Of a DNA stretch of 64,000 bases, positions 52,201 to 64,000 are shown piece after piece. Under the pieces are notes generated by a model. It made no database searches. It saw only the letters and a program-made list of their open reading frames with translations, and had not been told where the DNA came from. Position 1 is the first letter of the stretch. Each line of letters starts with the position of its first letter. The position numbers and the translations under genes were made by a program. This DNA is from Quillaja saponaria (Eukaryota; Streptophyta; Magnoliopsida; Fabales; Quillajaceae), in NCBI GenBank assembly GCA_029379385.1, contig CM055607.1, positions 29,695,235 to 29,759,234 of the forward strand. Direction: 5' to 3'.

Positions 52201-53797
52201 TTTCCTAACTTTTTGTATTTTACCCTATCTTCACCATTATCATTTGAACCTAATGGACTATGCAACTCATCACTATAATAATCATACTCAAAATCATGTT
52301 CACCAGTGGATGGTGGAATACAAGCAGAAGTTGTTGCTTTATCTTTCTTCCTCATTGGTTTCTGTTTTTAAGCAGTGGTTTTCATTTTCTATTTCTTGCT
52401 TGCATTTAGGGTTAGGGGACTTTCTTGTACTGCTTCTCCTTCACAGACATTAGGGTCTATATAATCCTCAAAATGGTCCTCCTTTCTACCCTCATCATTA
52501 TCATTGCATATCACAACCCTTCACACTGTCATCCTTACTCTCTACCTCAACCTTATACTCTTCACAAGATACTTCCATCCTAGGTTCAGTATCTGTATGC
52601 TCAACACCTTCACCATGTTCTCCATCTTTTTCAAAACCTTCATCTACTTTAGCTTCTTCAAACCCTCCATCTACTTCAACCTCTTCAAAACCTCTATTAA
52701 ACCCTCCATCTATTTCACCTTCTTTAAAACCTATACCTCCATCCACTTCAGCTTCTTCAAGGCATGGCAATGGCAATGCCATCTCAACAATTTTTGGATT
52801 ATCTATTATATGTTCAACTATTAGGTCTACTAATCTATCAGGACTCCTAAATGCCCAATTAATCATGTAAAGAGCATCTTGGTCACCACTAAAATTCTTA
52901 AGTGAGGAAAAAGATAGGTTGATTGGTTTCTAATATCTCTTCACATCAAAATAACCTAAGTCAGTTAATACAAACTTCTTAGCAACTGGTGCAGACCAAT
53001 AATTAGGTAAAAATACTAAGATTTCTAACTCCCCATTCACATACTTTAACCCTTCTTCAGCAACCATTTCAAAGTGCCCCTCACAATGAACACAAATTTT
53101 AAAAGGTTCTTCCCAATCATCCATGGCTACTGAAAATACAACGAAAGCAGCAAAAGCAACAGATAAACAAATAAATTAACACATAAACAATACAAAACAA
53201 ACACAAAACCGAGTCCCTACAACAGGTCCCCATAACATTTAGGGTTTAATATAATCAGTGTTTGTAAAATGTGATCCTACATACTATAAAATTATAATTT
53301 CAAGGATGTACTTTACCAGTTTCGACAGAATAAGCAAATTAAACAGTAAGTAAAAGATTAGCAAGTCAAATGATACATACTTGGACGAAAGGAGAAATTG
53401 ATACTTTTAAACAACGGCCAAATCACAAACCACTGCCAGCCCCAGACAAAAACCCTAAATTTTGATCCCAATTGAACAAATGTAACAAATGCTAAAGAAA
53501 CCCTAAGTTCTGTAAAAACTGAATTCATTTTCGCGGGCAAGGAGAAAGGGAAATGGGGAATGGGTCATGTGCATGGCTCTTAGGGCTGAGATTGAAATTT
53601 GTTTTTGTCACATTGGATGCCACATGCCCTCTGTTAGTCCAAATTAGCTTATGTTTAATTCAAATGGATGGTAGTTAACGATAAGGATGACATTGTTGGG
53701 TTTTTGAAACTATGATGGCCACATTTTAACTTTTTAAATTGTAGTGGCTAAAGTGAATTATGAGTCAAATTATAGGGACTATAAGTGTAATTAAACC
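49276..53797 (-). mobile_element. Mutator-like element (MULE), 4.5 kb, degraded
   Basis: Long terminal inverted repeats: the left, 49276 to about 49400, contains TACACTTATAGTCTC, ATAATTCACTTTA and AAAAAGTTAAAATGTGG. The right, about 53671-53797 in reverse complement, contains TACACTTATAGTCCC, ATAATTCACTTTA and AAAAAGTTAAAATGTGG. They are roughly 125 bp and highly similar, with small indels. The interior encodes MuDR-type transposase pieces on the minus strand. No clear 9-bp duplication was found because the right flank is a T/A run. The element lies 310 bp beyond the 5' end of the SIG6 pseudogene. Confidence 0.88.
50023..53124 (-). pseudogene. MuDR-type transposase pseudogene
   Basis: Reading minus: 53124-52930 is an N-terminal PB1-like piece (MDDWEEPFKICVHCEGHFEM). 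52866-52501 is an acidic linker with repeated VDGGF and EEVE units. 51981-51430 is the transposase core (VKLNDIISAFREKY; then IIGIDGCHLKREYGGQL with the catalytic-type Asp, and YFPIAFAVVKQETKDN followed by TAG where Trp is usual). 50620-50429 has a SWIM-like LPCKHTINCMYF. 50499-50023 has a CCHC zinc knuckle CSRCNAYGHNRRTC followed by TTRGA-type repeats. The stop at about 51463 and several frame changes, including in 50620-51430, show it is not functional. This layout is that of plant MULE transposases. Confidence 0.82.
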
Positions 53798-56416
53798 TTT
53801 TTTTTTAAAAGAAAAAAAAAATTTATTTTTTTTCTTAACTTATCAAGAAATTATATTTTAATTTTTGTCTTTTCAAATCAGTTCTAAATATTTTTTTATA
53901 TAATTTTTCTAGTACGTTTCTAGTTTTTTTTTTTTTTCTCAATTTTTTTTAATTTAATATTTTCTATATTCAAGTAGAAAATAAATTTTTTAGTGCATGT
54001 ATAGGTAAAACTATGTTTGAATATTAAATTAAATTTTTGTTTAATTTTTATGATAGAATGATATAGAAATGTAAATCTATATGAATTTAAAAGATAAGTT
54101 CAAGCACTTGAAGAGAAAATAAACAATTAACTTATATAAATCTACTTATGAAATTATTATTTTTCTTTAGTTTTTGAAAGAAGAATATATGAAAGGACAA
54201 AATGAAAATATTTTAATATTATTCTTTAATTAATAACTATATCATTATTAATTTTCAAAATTTGAGTTATTTTTTTAATTGTACTTAATTAACACAAAAA
54301 TTTAAAAATAATAATTACAATGGGTCAAAGTGATAGGAAAATGTTTCAATTTATAAGTCTTTTTTAGAATGAAAATCTTACAAGTGCAACTTATTTGTCT
54401 TAAAGTTATGACAAAACTTATTGAATTTTGGTGATATTCATAAATTCTATTTTTTTTATTTGAAAATTTACTTTAAAAAGTTTTATTTTACTTCGACATG
54501 TGTGAAGTACTTCTACCAAATTTGATAAAAATAATAATTGATAAAATTAAAGAAACAATATGACTAACATAATATATTGTTATTAAAAAATAAACTAACC
54601 GGAAAGTTTAACTTTATTTTATTGAATATTCAAATTAATGGGTAGATTTAAATGGATCAATTGTCTATTTTTTTGAAGTACTTGAATTTATCTTTCAAAT
54701 TCATATCTATATCTATAAGATATAATATAATTAATACTTGAAAATTAAAATAATATAGTATTAACACATCATCAATAAACCTATCCATTATTTTGAGACA
54801 TCATCTTTCACATCACTCATTAATTCTCTCATCTCTTTATTAAATTATATCATTTTGTCATTTCATCCACAAATTCTCTCACATCTCTCTTAAGTTAATT
54901 ATATAAAATGTAAATTTTTTATTTTTTCAATCCAATTACTATTATCTTCTCATCTTTACAATTTTGTTTGGAAATTTTTAAAATATTTATTTCTAAACAA
55001 AAAAATTCCTAATTTACTCTCACTCTATTTATAGATCCATGAATAAACTTAATTTGATGTGCCTCTATTTATAAACAAAAATAACTTAATTCCAAGACAT
55101 AAAATATTAAAAAATTAAGATAATGACTAATTTAATGATTAATTATTTGAATGATTTTTTCACTAATTATTAGAGCTAATAAATCAAATCTCCAATTAGT
55201 ATCGAATGACATATTTCAAATATATATATATTTTTTCTGAGATAGAAAAGATATATCCATACTCAAAATTACAATTAAAAATCTATATAACTAAATGTTT
55301 TTTTAAAAGTTAAAAATTCATAGTATATAATATAATTGTTAGGAGAATAACTTTTGCCCTAATGATTGAAAGTTTTTCGTTATGCTGATACGATGACACA
55401 TAGCAAAATATGTTGGCACATTTACTAATATTCTAATATCACATCAACTTAATCTTATCTTTCAAACTAATACCTTTAAAATATAAATAATACATAAGTT
55501 AATAAATAATATTGTTAATAATAAATCTCACAAAATAGAAATAAAATAATTTGTGCATCTCATGGATGCTGAATAAATCTTGTACATTTATATTTTTATA
55601 TTGTTCATTTCATAAAAACTAAAGAAAAATTTAACTATTTTATTTAATATTTAAATTTAGTTCTACTTATATATATGTCAAACATTTTTTTAATTTTAAA
55701 ATTATTATTATGTTAAAATTAAAAAAAAATTAACATAATGTATTTGAAAAAAAAGTAAAAAAAAAACTCAAAATTGTAAATATTTAGTACTCATTCAAAA
55801 TGAGAAAAAGAAAATATAATTTATTGATACTTTTAAGATAAAATTAAAGATTTTTAATTTTTTTTCACAGTTATCTTATAACAATGTTAACCATTTATTC
55901 ACTGAAAAATGAGTGTCGATTTTCTAGTGTCTTACTCCTTTTTATAAAGTCGTAGGAGGTGTTATATAACATGAGATTTCATGTACACTCATAAAATAAT
56001 ATCCAAAATAGTAGATTAATGAGGGTTTTAGAAATTACAAATATTTTAGATATTTTCTGAGTGAGAACTCTATATTTCCATAACCAGCCTTTGTAACACA
56101 AATGGGCCCAGGTTATTGCTGGTGGATATGTCAACCGGACCCATCTAATAGTTATTGCTGCTAGACAACATCGAATGACAAGGGCCTACATGGACCCCAC
56201 CAATACAAGCAGAAATATGGAAAATTGGAAACTCCATTGACTTGGCCTACGAGCCACCCTATTATTGTGGGGTCAGTCAATAGAATTCCACCAGGCGTGG
56301 GGCCACCACCTCTCTATCTCTCTCTCTTACAGATTTCATCAAACCCTAAAATTCCAACCTTTACTTTTTGAGTCTGTCATCAAAACCCCACCTTCCCTCA
56401 CTCTAAAACCCTACCA
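53798..56416. other. AT-rich intergenic region and TCP promoter side
   Basis: Extremely AT-rich to about 56080, with no gene or defined repeat. A less AT-rich region from 56080 leads to the TCP gene and includes a CT-rich leader (TCTCTATCTCTCTCTC near 56311). Confidence 0.5.
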
Positions 56417-57037
56417 ATGGCTTCAGAGATGGTCCTCCATAGATTTTCACAATCAGAAACAAAATCAAACTCAGTGGTACCCACTATCACCACCGAGTCG
56501 AATCTCACCCTCCCTCGAAAATCCACACCCTTGTCTTCCCGCTCCACTAGAGACCGGCACACCAAGGTTAATGGTCGGGGACGCCGTGTCCGTATGCCAC
56601 CTATTTGCGCCGCACGAATTTTCCAGCTGACACGAGAACTAGGTCACCGCTCCGACGGTGAAACTATTGAGTGGCTCTTACGCCACGCTGAACCCTCAAT
56701 CATAGCTGCCACAGGCTCGGGCACGGTCCCAGCTGCTCCAGTCTCCACCACTACTACCACCATCTCCTCCTCAACTCCTTCTGTCTCCTGCCGTGTTCAA
56801 CCCATCTCAGATGTCAGCAGTGAGCAGGGCATGTTCACAATTGCTCTGCCGCAGCCACAACTGCAACCGATGCCGAGTTGTCGGTTGGATTTGTGTCAGC
56901 CAGTAGGAATGGAGTATGCTGTGGCGTCAGCTAATGGGTACCGTCATATGCCATTCACGGCATTATTGTTGCAGCCAACGACGGTGGAGGAGGAAGCTGA
57001 GCAAAGGCGGCAAGATGAGGCCCTCAGGGAACATTAA
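56417..57037 (+). CDS. Class I TCP transcription factor
   Basis: Intronless 206-residue protein. The TCP domain spans about residues 44-105: basic region [20 protein letters not shown], then helix-loop-helix with [20 protein letters not shown] and [20 protein letters not shown]. The [12 protein letters not shown] pattern is typical of class I (PCF) members. After the domain come Thr/Ser- and Gln/Pro-rich stretches typical of trans-activating tails. Class I TCPs bind GGNCCC-type sites and promote cell proliferation and growth. Size and the short tail fit a small TCP such as the TCP11 group, but I would not fix the orthologue. The ATG at 56417 is the first that keeps the conserved frame. Confidence 0.93.
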   Translation: MASEMVLHRFSQSETKSNSVVPTITTESNLTLPRKSTPLSSRSTRDRHTKVNGRGRRVRMPPICAARIFQLTRELGHRSDGETIEWLLRHAEPSIIAATGSGTVPAAPVSTTTTTISSSTPSVSCRVQPISDVSSEQGMFTIALPQPQLQPMPSCRLDLCQPVGMEYAVASANGYRHMPFTALLLQPTTVEEEAEQRRQDEALREH

Positions 57038-57826
57038 GTCTTGCCTTTTGTGTTAAATAACTCTAGCAGTCTTTACGGTGTTCCTTGTTTCATACAGAAA
57101 TAAGATGTGTTTTTGATTGAAACTTTCCTCGTGTTAGACTTGGAAGGAGAGAGCCAAGATGTAAATTATTAGGCCCCGTAAGAACTATGAATATCATGGA
57201 TTTTGCATGTGCGGGACCATGGACATTTGCAATGGTTAATCAAATTATTATTATTATTATTATTTTTTTTCCGCCAAAGACTCTAGTTAAACCAACTAGC
57301 AGATGCAGAATCCAACTCTTTGCTTAATGAGCTACAAGCCTCAGCAAAAAGTAGCAGAACATTTCGACAAGTTTTATAAACCAACCACCGACTTTCATAA
57401 CATTTATCAACAGATCTGCATCTGTTCTCAATTAAAAAGTGTCACACTTTACATGAATAATAATAAGCCAGGAGACAAAAAACTTGAAAGTGTTGGCTTG
57501 AACTACTGTTTAGATTTTGCTATTAGCTTTGAAATCTATTCACCATCCAAACTAATAAAGCACCCAACAAACTTGAGAAAATAATACATTTAACTCATCT
57601 ATTTTAAATGTTACCATAACAACTATAAATTATTTGATTTCTCAGAAGGATCAAATAGTGCCAATAGCATGTATCTGTAAAAGTAACCATATGCAAAAGT
57701 TTATAAATTGAATGCTTTCTTACAATATGTATGAAAGAGCGCTATAAGAAGAGTATAGTTAAAAAAATGAAGCTGAAGGAAACGTATGCAAGTCGATGTG
57801 GATGTCTGCTCCAAGCCAGCCAGACC
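57038..57826. other. Intergenic region between TCP and OTU genes (convergent)
   Basis: It contains the TCP 3' untranslated region and the OTU 3' side. An ATT microsatellite lies near 57245-57264. The 93-codon plus-strand frame at 57303-57584 has no domain and is probably chance. Confidence 0.45.
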
Positions 57827-60800
57827 TTAATGCTTATTCCCAAATATCCACCTCCTTTTCTTCTTTCTGAACTCACTTGAAGGTATATCTGAATTATATG
57901 GAGATAGTGAGACATGAGCTATTAAGAGTGCAGTAATATAAAATGCTAAGCAGAAAAGCAGCAATTTGAAAAGGATTACAAAACCTACAATTGGCTTAAA
58001 AGAATATAAGTAAATGATTATAAAATTAGATTAATGGATTTAAAATTAGCTTTAGATTCCTCCTAAAGTTCTTAATTCAATGCAAATGTTAAAGGCACCA
58101 ACATCAATGAAAGAAAACATTCATAATCAAGGAAAGGTGAACAAATAAATGGAAATCCAGGCATATCTGAACTCCGTTATGTTCTATCTGATTAGAATGC
58201 GAGTAAGTAGCAAATATCATTGTTCACAAGCAGTTTCATATTTATTACATAACCCTATGCCCATAATAACGAGTGAGAGGACATACCTCCTTGAGGATAG
58301 ATTGAGTTGTAATGCACCTCCGCCCAAAAACTCAAGAAAATAACTGCACAAGACACACAAGTTAAGCCTAAAGGTTGTAATGATTAAATGAATCAAAAGG
58401 TACTCACATAGAAATTAAGCAAAGGCACAATAGAATTAAATAAAAAGGAAAATGCAAAAACCAATAGAATATTACCTCGTTTTGGCTTCTCAGAGTGAGG
58501 AAGAATCTCTATGTAACATGTATCCTTAAAAGATGTAATAACGATTATTTTTAAGCCATTCTGCAAAAAAAAAAAACAATATATTAGTCATGGAAGAAAT
58601 GAACATATCTCATTGCCAAGTTCAATAGTGATATCTAAATTAGCAGTCCAGAACAATGTAGACACTTGCATCATCTTGCTGTAACTACCCTTATAAACTT
58701 CATATAAGTGCACTTCAAAATCACGAGAGAATTTGATGAACTAACGACAGTGGAGTTTAATAACTTCTTTTAAAAATTTCCAAAGGAATATGCTACAATA
58801 AAGGACAGGAAAGATATAAAAAGTTCCATAAATAAAAACATATCAAAATAAATATATGATCCAATTTCTTTTACTAAGAATCTAGAAGCAAATGATTTAA
58901 TTTTCCAACCCCAGATCCATCACTAACAGACACTGGGGAAGCTAATCATAAAGGAAACAACCAAACTTAATCATTCAAAGATACAAGACAGTCTACAAAA
59001 AATAAAATAAAAATTGTGGTAAAACAAGACAGTCTACATTAATTGATACCCAAGTCATTCTATTATGAGGATACATGGCAAAGATTTAATTTATTTATTT
59101 ATTTATTTTTGCACCAAAAATGAAATATAACAGAATTAGAAAGGCAAAAAAAAAATAAAAAAATCTTAATGGAGTTCTTAGAAAGAGGAACAATGTGTGA
59201 CAGCTCATACCGAATCTGCAGCTGCTTGCAGGGTGACATGATCACCCCATTCACCACTCCTGGTTTTGAAAGTGAACAAGGCAACACTTAGTCCAAGAAT
59301 TAATGGCAAAAACAACAAATACTAATTACAGTGTTTTGTGTGTGTGTGTGTGGGGGGGCGGGGGGGAGAGAGAGAGAGAGACAAAAGTGAAACCGTGTTC
59401 CTTAGTTCCTTACTTAGATATTTTCTCCAAATAGTCACCATATTCCATGGGAACATATCCCTCGTATGTCTCTGAATGTGACTTAAGCTGGTGAAATAAA
59501 CCACTGAAACCATCAATAATCAAGATCTAGATTGTGCATAACAGATGAACAAATACTATGATTTGATCAAGCATAAGGGAAGTTAATCTCTTGGAGACAA
59601 ACCTGATTCACAGCTTGTTGCCTCACAAGGTTGTGGTGTTCAGGTGTCTGATATAATTGATCTGATAATGCACGGAACTGGAGAGGAAAAGGAATAACAG
59701 GTAACTTAATAAATGCAGATGTCTACTCCAACAATATAAGTATACAAACTGAAAACCTGATAATATTAATTCCATGTCTGGGGAAAAAATGGTGTAAATG
59801 AATTAAGACAACCAACCTGACAGTTACCATCTCCCTGTACCTTGCGCTCAACAAAGTTATATAACTGCAATCTGAATTAAAATATGCCCAGCTCAGTTTT
59901 AGATGTAAAATACATATCTGATACAGAAAATAGTATAAAGGAAGTAAAAATTGTTTTAAACAACTGATTTTTGACAGCAAACTACAGATGAAAACAAGCC
60001 AAGGCACTCTAGCCCACACAGTAAATTAAATACATATACAGGCCGCAATGACACAAATTCACTCATAAAAGGGATATTATTAAACGACTACCTGTCTAGA
60101 AGCCTTTGATGATCAGAGGTTGCTTCATCAATTGAAGGAATTTCTCCATTAATTCTGGGGACATGCTGTGCAACAAAAATACAATTAAACAATGACTTAC
60201 ATATAAACTTTTGCAAGTGATAAGACACATGAAAGGCTACAAGCCAAAAAACAAAATATGACCAGGAAGCAATAACTTTTCTTCCCCCAGCCCAAAAAAA
60301 AAAAACTTGGAGTGAAATCTCTATCTGTCTACTTTGTGAGTAAGTGCCTAAGGAAACTACAGAATCCATGTCTATAAAATCTACACATAGAGTGGACCAT
60401 TCATATAAGAAGCTGGTCCATTCATCATATAGATCGGAAACCAAAATTTGGTGAACTATGAAAAATGATCCTGCAGTTCTCCATTGAGCCTTACCATAAA
60501 AGAAAAGAAAAAAATTATTACTTAGTTTGAATATTAACCACTATATTAAGTTTTAAAAAATTATAGATTTGGAAGAATTTGATAAAAATAAATTATAATA
60601 ACACTGAATTACTTGATCAATCTTAAAATGATCAAAAGGAAAAAAAAGTCAATAATCAAATTAACAGTAATAAGTAAAAGATATTCTCCAGTAGCCAATT
60701 CAACCAAGAATCTACAGATTGTGTTGGGCTTTAAAGAAGGCATCTTACAGGAATGGGAATCATTTGACTCAATCTCCGACCTACTTCATCATCAAGTTCA

Positions 60801-61306
60801 TATTCATCAGATAGATCCAATGGATAGTCCCTACCACTAGGGCTAGAACATGAACTAGATGGCTCTGCACCATATTCTCCTCCATGGGAATAATTATGGC
60901 CTGCATATTATAACTGATTAAGATATGTAATAATGGTAGGTAGATAAATCCCATGAGCAGCTTTACAGATACCTCCAGAAGAATAATCCACCATTGAAGA
61001 ACTATGCCAATCATAAGCTACACCAGAAGAAAACAACTGCTGTTCATCTGCCTGTGTCTGCTGCCTGCTAGAGGATTCTGCAATTTCTAGCTGTGCAAAC
61101 TCTTGTTGAAGAGTATGTGCTATAATCTCATCATTCTCTACATGGTTACAGTCTGTATCATGATGACCTTGTAAGTAATGGCCATTGTAGATGTCATCAG
61201 CATCGTGTTGAATCATGTCACTGTAGTATCCAGGACCATAAATTGGGTCACTATCAAAAAGATGAAGACCCCACTGAACAACATCTGAATGCTCGTATAA
61301 AACCAT
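57827..61306 (-). CDS. OTU-domain deubiquitinating cysteine protease
   Basis: Ten coding exons on the minus strand: 60973-61306, 60749-60900, 60092-60165, 59817-59871, 59603-59677, 59414-59487, 59211-59259, 58476-58560, 58287-58343, 57827-57888. They total 1017 nt in phase, 338 residues. The N-terminal half is a plant-specific acidic region (MVLYEHSDVVQWGLHLFDSD, IAHTLQQEFAQLEIAE). The OTU domain follows: HVPRINGEIPSIDEATSDHQ, catalytic loop QGDGNC (Asp and Cys), FRALSDQLYQTPEHH, EGYVPMEYGDYLEKI, GEWGDHVTLQAAADS, and catalytic His in WAEVHYNSIYP. The C-terminus is basic (EFRKKKRRWIFGNKH). OTU proteases remove or edit ubiquitin chains; CDC48 26 kb away acts on the same class of substrate. All splice sites are GT-AG. 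A leader intron probably precedes the first coding exon. Confidence 0.93.
59336..59381. repeat. Compound microsatellite (TG)n G7 C G7 (AG)n
   Basis: TG repeats grade into GGGGGGGCGGGGGG and then AG repeats. It lies in the short OTU intron between coding exons 59211-59259 and 59414-59487. Confidence 0.9.
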
Positions 61307-61449
61307 CTCTAAGCATCAAACTCAAAAAGAAATAGGAAGTCTTCTCAGAAATTCTGGAATGATCCTCACCACCAAGCATAAATCTAACCAAAGAGTTTTC
61401 AATTATGTCCAATTAGAGCTTAACTGTAACACTGATATCCAGGTACCTG

Positions 61450-62509
61450 CATTTATGAATAAAATTATAACATGCAGTGGAATTATCTGACCAGGTAATC
61501 TGTTTCAAAATGCAACACCAAAGACTCAAGCAATAAGTTAGATAAGAATTAAAATACCACATCTCCTTAAAATAGTAGGAAAAGATGACAAAGATCGAAC
61601 AGCAAATAGTCTATAACTATGCAAGTTGTCCATCAACCACATTCTGCAGTTGAATTCAGAAATTATTTCAAAATGATTTTGATAAGAAATGTATTATATA
61701 CAAAATTTTCTGCCAATGATGCCCTATACCTGACGTTAATATTTGAGCCTTTGTCGAGATATTATATATATTTTTATCTGTGGGATATGATAAATAACTT
61801 TAATATTAAAAGGAATGAGTTCAGCAAAAACTCAAATTACCTTTGAGGCATTAATACAATGATATTCAAGTCAATCTAACAAATAAACCCAAGTTTTAGC
61901 CTTCCCGTCCAACTCCATCTAGTTTATTGAAATAAATATTATATCCAAAAAAAAATCTAAAATAGCACGCCACAATTGCTGACTGAAACAATAAAGATAG
62001 ATTAAAAGAAATGTAAAGTATGTAATGATTTAGCTTCAAGCCTTCAACACACAAATTTACCATATGAAACTTCCTTTAGACATTTTTTTCTCCCAAAGTA
62101 ATAAAAAAAAAGTGCCTTCTCTGAGCATATGCATAAAAAGAGATTAAGAAAAGGAAAGAAAATTTTAAGCACGAACAGACACATACATAGAAGCGTCCAT
62201 CTAGGATCTATTTGATCCATAATTCTAACATCAAATACCTATTACTCTCCACCCCCCCCCCCCCCCCCCCCCCCACCCTCCAAAAAAAAAGCTAATTTTC
62301 TTGTCCAGTCCCACAACTCTGTTTGTGTCCAAATACTAAACTGCTCAGACAGGAAGATTGAGCCCAACCTTAACTTTGACAAAACCGCGTATAACAATAA
62401 ACACATACATATTCAAGAAGATAACTTTTATGAACCCAAATTCCAAATAAGGAGAGAAAAAGAATTAACAACGTAATAACTCATTAAAATAAAATAAGAA
62501 ATTCCACAC
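61450..62509 (-). other. Predicted intron in the OTU 5' leader
   Basis: On the minus strand a donor AATCCAAG|GTGTGG near 62510 and acceptors such as AAATGCAG near 61449 flank A/T-rich sequence with no coding potential. It is predicted from splice motifs and the distance to the ATG only; the acceptor choice is open. Confidence 0.4.
62252..62274. repeat. C23 homopolymer in the OTU leader intron
   Basis: Twenty-three consecutive C on the plus strand, followed by ACCC. On the transcribed strand it is a G run. Confidence 0.95.
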
Positions 62510-62824
62510 CTTGGATTTCAACTGCAACCAGAATCAGAAAACCCGGAAACTGGAAGCTCTGTTTCAGAAGAAGAAAAAAATTTGGAAGAGAAACAAAGGG
62601 CTTCAAAAATCACTATTTTAATTTGTGGAAGAAGGTACAAAATGAAATGGATGACGATGATGTACTAATATTTATGGCGAAGAAAATCGAAAAAAGGGCA
62701 CTTCACGCTATACAGTTTGCCAATGCGTTAAAGTTCGTCTAACTTCACTGCCTGGCTTTTGTTAGTATTTGTAATTTGCAAGAATACTTGGCTAGTTGGC
62801 TGTGATTTAAGCCGCATTTCCTTC

Positions 62825-63387
62825 GGGTGGGTTTGAAATAAGTTCAATTTAGTTTAATTTATTTTAATTTAATTTAAATTATTTATTAATATTTAAAATA
62901 GATTTAAATATATAATTCAAATAAATAAAATTAAATTATAGTATTTTGAATATTAATATAACTAATAAAATTCATTTCATTTTAATACTTTTATAAATTA
63001 CTATTGCATTAATAAAAAATAAAAATAAAATTCTTATAAAAGTAACTTAAATATTGGTACAGGTCTAATATATTATAAATAGAAATGAGAAATGAGAAAA
63101 AAGGGAGGAAAAAAAAATAGATGAGATGAGAAATGGGGTAGGAAAAGAAAGAAGGGTTATGATTTTTGAAATGTGAATATGAGAAGTAAAAATAAATGAT
63201 ATCTATGTATTTTTAATTTAATTTAATTCTTTATAAATTATATCAATTTTGATGAGAATTTAAAAAAAAATATTATAAAAGCATGATTTAGAATGAATTG
63301 AATTATATAATTACCAAACACAATATTTTAATCAAAATTTATTTAGAACAAATTAAACTTTTCAATTTTTGTATCCCAAACAAACTC
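62825..63387. mobile_element. Tourist-like (PIF/Harbinger) MITE, 563 bp
   Basis: The left end GGGTGGGTTTGAAATAAG and the right end in reverse complement GAGTTTGTTTGGGATAC form an imperfect terminal inverted repeat like that of the element at 27794-28408. TAA follows the right end; the left flank reads TTC, so the 3-bp duplication is not preserved. The interior is AATT-rich and non-coding. Confidence 0.6.
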
Positions 63388-64000
63388 TAAAGGTTTTTTA
63401 AAATTCTCAAAAAATTTGGTTCTAATTATTAAAATCAATAAATAAAATTGGATTTTATATTAAATTCATGAATGGGCGGTTCAGATTTTTTGTTGTTATG
63501 AAAAAAAATCAAATCTTACGCCTGTCATTGACAACATTTCGTAAAGTCGATTGCTTTGCTTATTTTTAAAATGACAAATGATGACTTTTCTTTTATAAAA
63601 TATACATTATGTGGTCGGTTTAATAATTAATTAGTGGGTATTAAAATTCAAGTAAGTCCACCACATGGATGACAAAATTTTGTATTATTATTTAAAATTG
63701 TATAATTTATTATAAGAAGGGCACACTTATTATTATTAATATATATTTATTATTTATTTCTTCAATATGAAGAAACACTACTGCGCACTCCTTGTATAAT
63801 TTATTATAAGAAGGGCACACTTATATTATTATTGACTTAATAGGTCATAATGATGCTTTTTCTAAGGTACGAATACATATATATATATATAAATAATAGA
63901 ATATTGATTTCCTAGTCATATTTTAAATACGTATTTGTTTGATTTTAACTTATACCCAAGTTTAGTATTCCTGAAGCCATTTTCTTGAAAGCCAACGAAC
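63388..64000. other. AT-rich region at the window end
   Basis: No gene recognised. It contains the direct repeat listed next. Confidence 0.45.
63698..63824. repeat. Exact 33-bp direct repeat, 94 bp apart
   Basis: The 33-base string beginning TTGTATAATTTATTATAAGA and ending GGGCACACTTAT occurs at 63698-63730 and again at 63792-63824, with no mismatch. It probably reflects a recent local duplication or a small insertion between copies. Confidence 0.85.

Noticed and set aside
57303..57584. 93-codon plus-strand frame downstream of TCP
   Set aside because: No recognised domain; it lies in the 3' flank between two convergent genes.
60088..60444. 118-codon minus-strand frame
   Set aside because: Only its last part is real, being OTU exon 60092-60165; the rest is intron.

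Overview
This is a window of nuclear DNA from a flowering plant, most likely a eudicot. The evidence is the AT-rich intergenic sequence, spliced genes with GT-AG introns, plant-only families (SAUR, TCP, DVL/RTFL, plastid sigma factor, thylakoid-lumen TPM protein), and several plant DNA transposons. I cannot name the species.

Layout. 1-2.8 kb: AT-rich, repeat-like DNA. 2.9-3.2 kb: an intronless SAUR gene (+). 5.2-6.7 kb: a thylakoid-lumen TPM-domain protein gene of six exons (-), whose first intron appears to be GC-AG. 7.9-9.8 kb: a small mitochondrial complex I accessory subunit (-), head to head with TAF8 (+, 10.66-11.72 kb). 12.6-15.6 kb: EMC5/MMGT (-), with a hAT-like non-autonomous element in its large intron. 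15.96-20.04 kb: a nearly complete but inactivated hAT transposon with a perfect 8-bp target duplication. 22.2-29.0 kb: a decayed gene whose fragments resemble a plant phosphoglycerate-kinase-like protein, interrupted by two Tourist-like MITEs and a retroelement-like block. 30.4-34.8 kb: intact CDC48 (+, nine exons, 805 aa). 34.8-40.9 kb: long gene-poor interval with a SINE-like and a Mutator-like MITE. 40.9-41.1 kb: DVL/RTFL small peptide (-). 43.6-44.1 kb: tandem ubiquitin-like protein (+). 44.5-49.0 kb: a pseudogene of plastid sigma factor SIG6 (-) with at least two nonsense codons and several frameshifts. 49.3-53.8 kb: a degraded Mutator-like element with about 125-bp terminal inverted repeats. 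56.4-57.0 kb: class I TCP transcription factor (+). 57.8-61.3 kb: OTU deubiquitinase of ten coding exons (-). The rest is AT-rich with another Tourist-like MITE.

The genes do not form a pathway. Two are functionally related: CDC48 and the OTU deubiquitinase both act on ubiquitinated proteins, and EMC5 belongs to the ER insertase. From memory, CDC48 genes in Arabidopsis also lie near SAUR, DVL/RTFL, EMC5 and OTU genes, so the window probably keeps ancestral microsynteny. The most notable features are the two dead genes (SIG6 and the PGK-like gene) among intact ones, the paired hAT elements sharing the same terminal architecture, the GC-AG intron, and uORFs in the TAF8 leader. I found no clearly new biological system.
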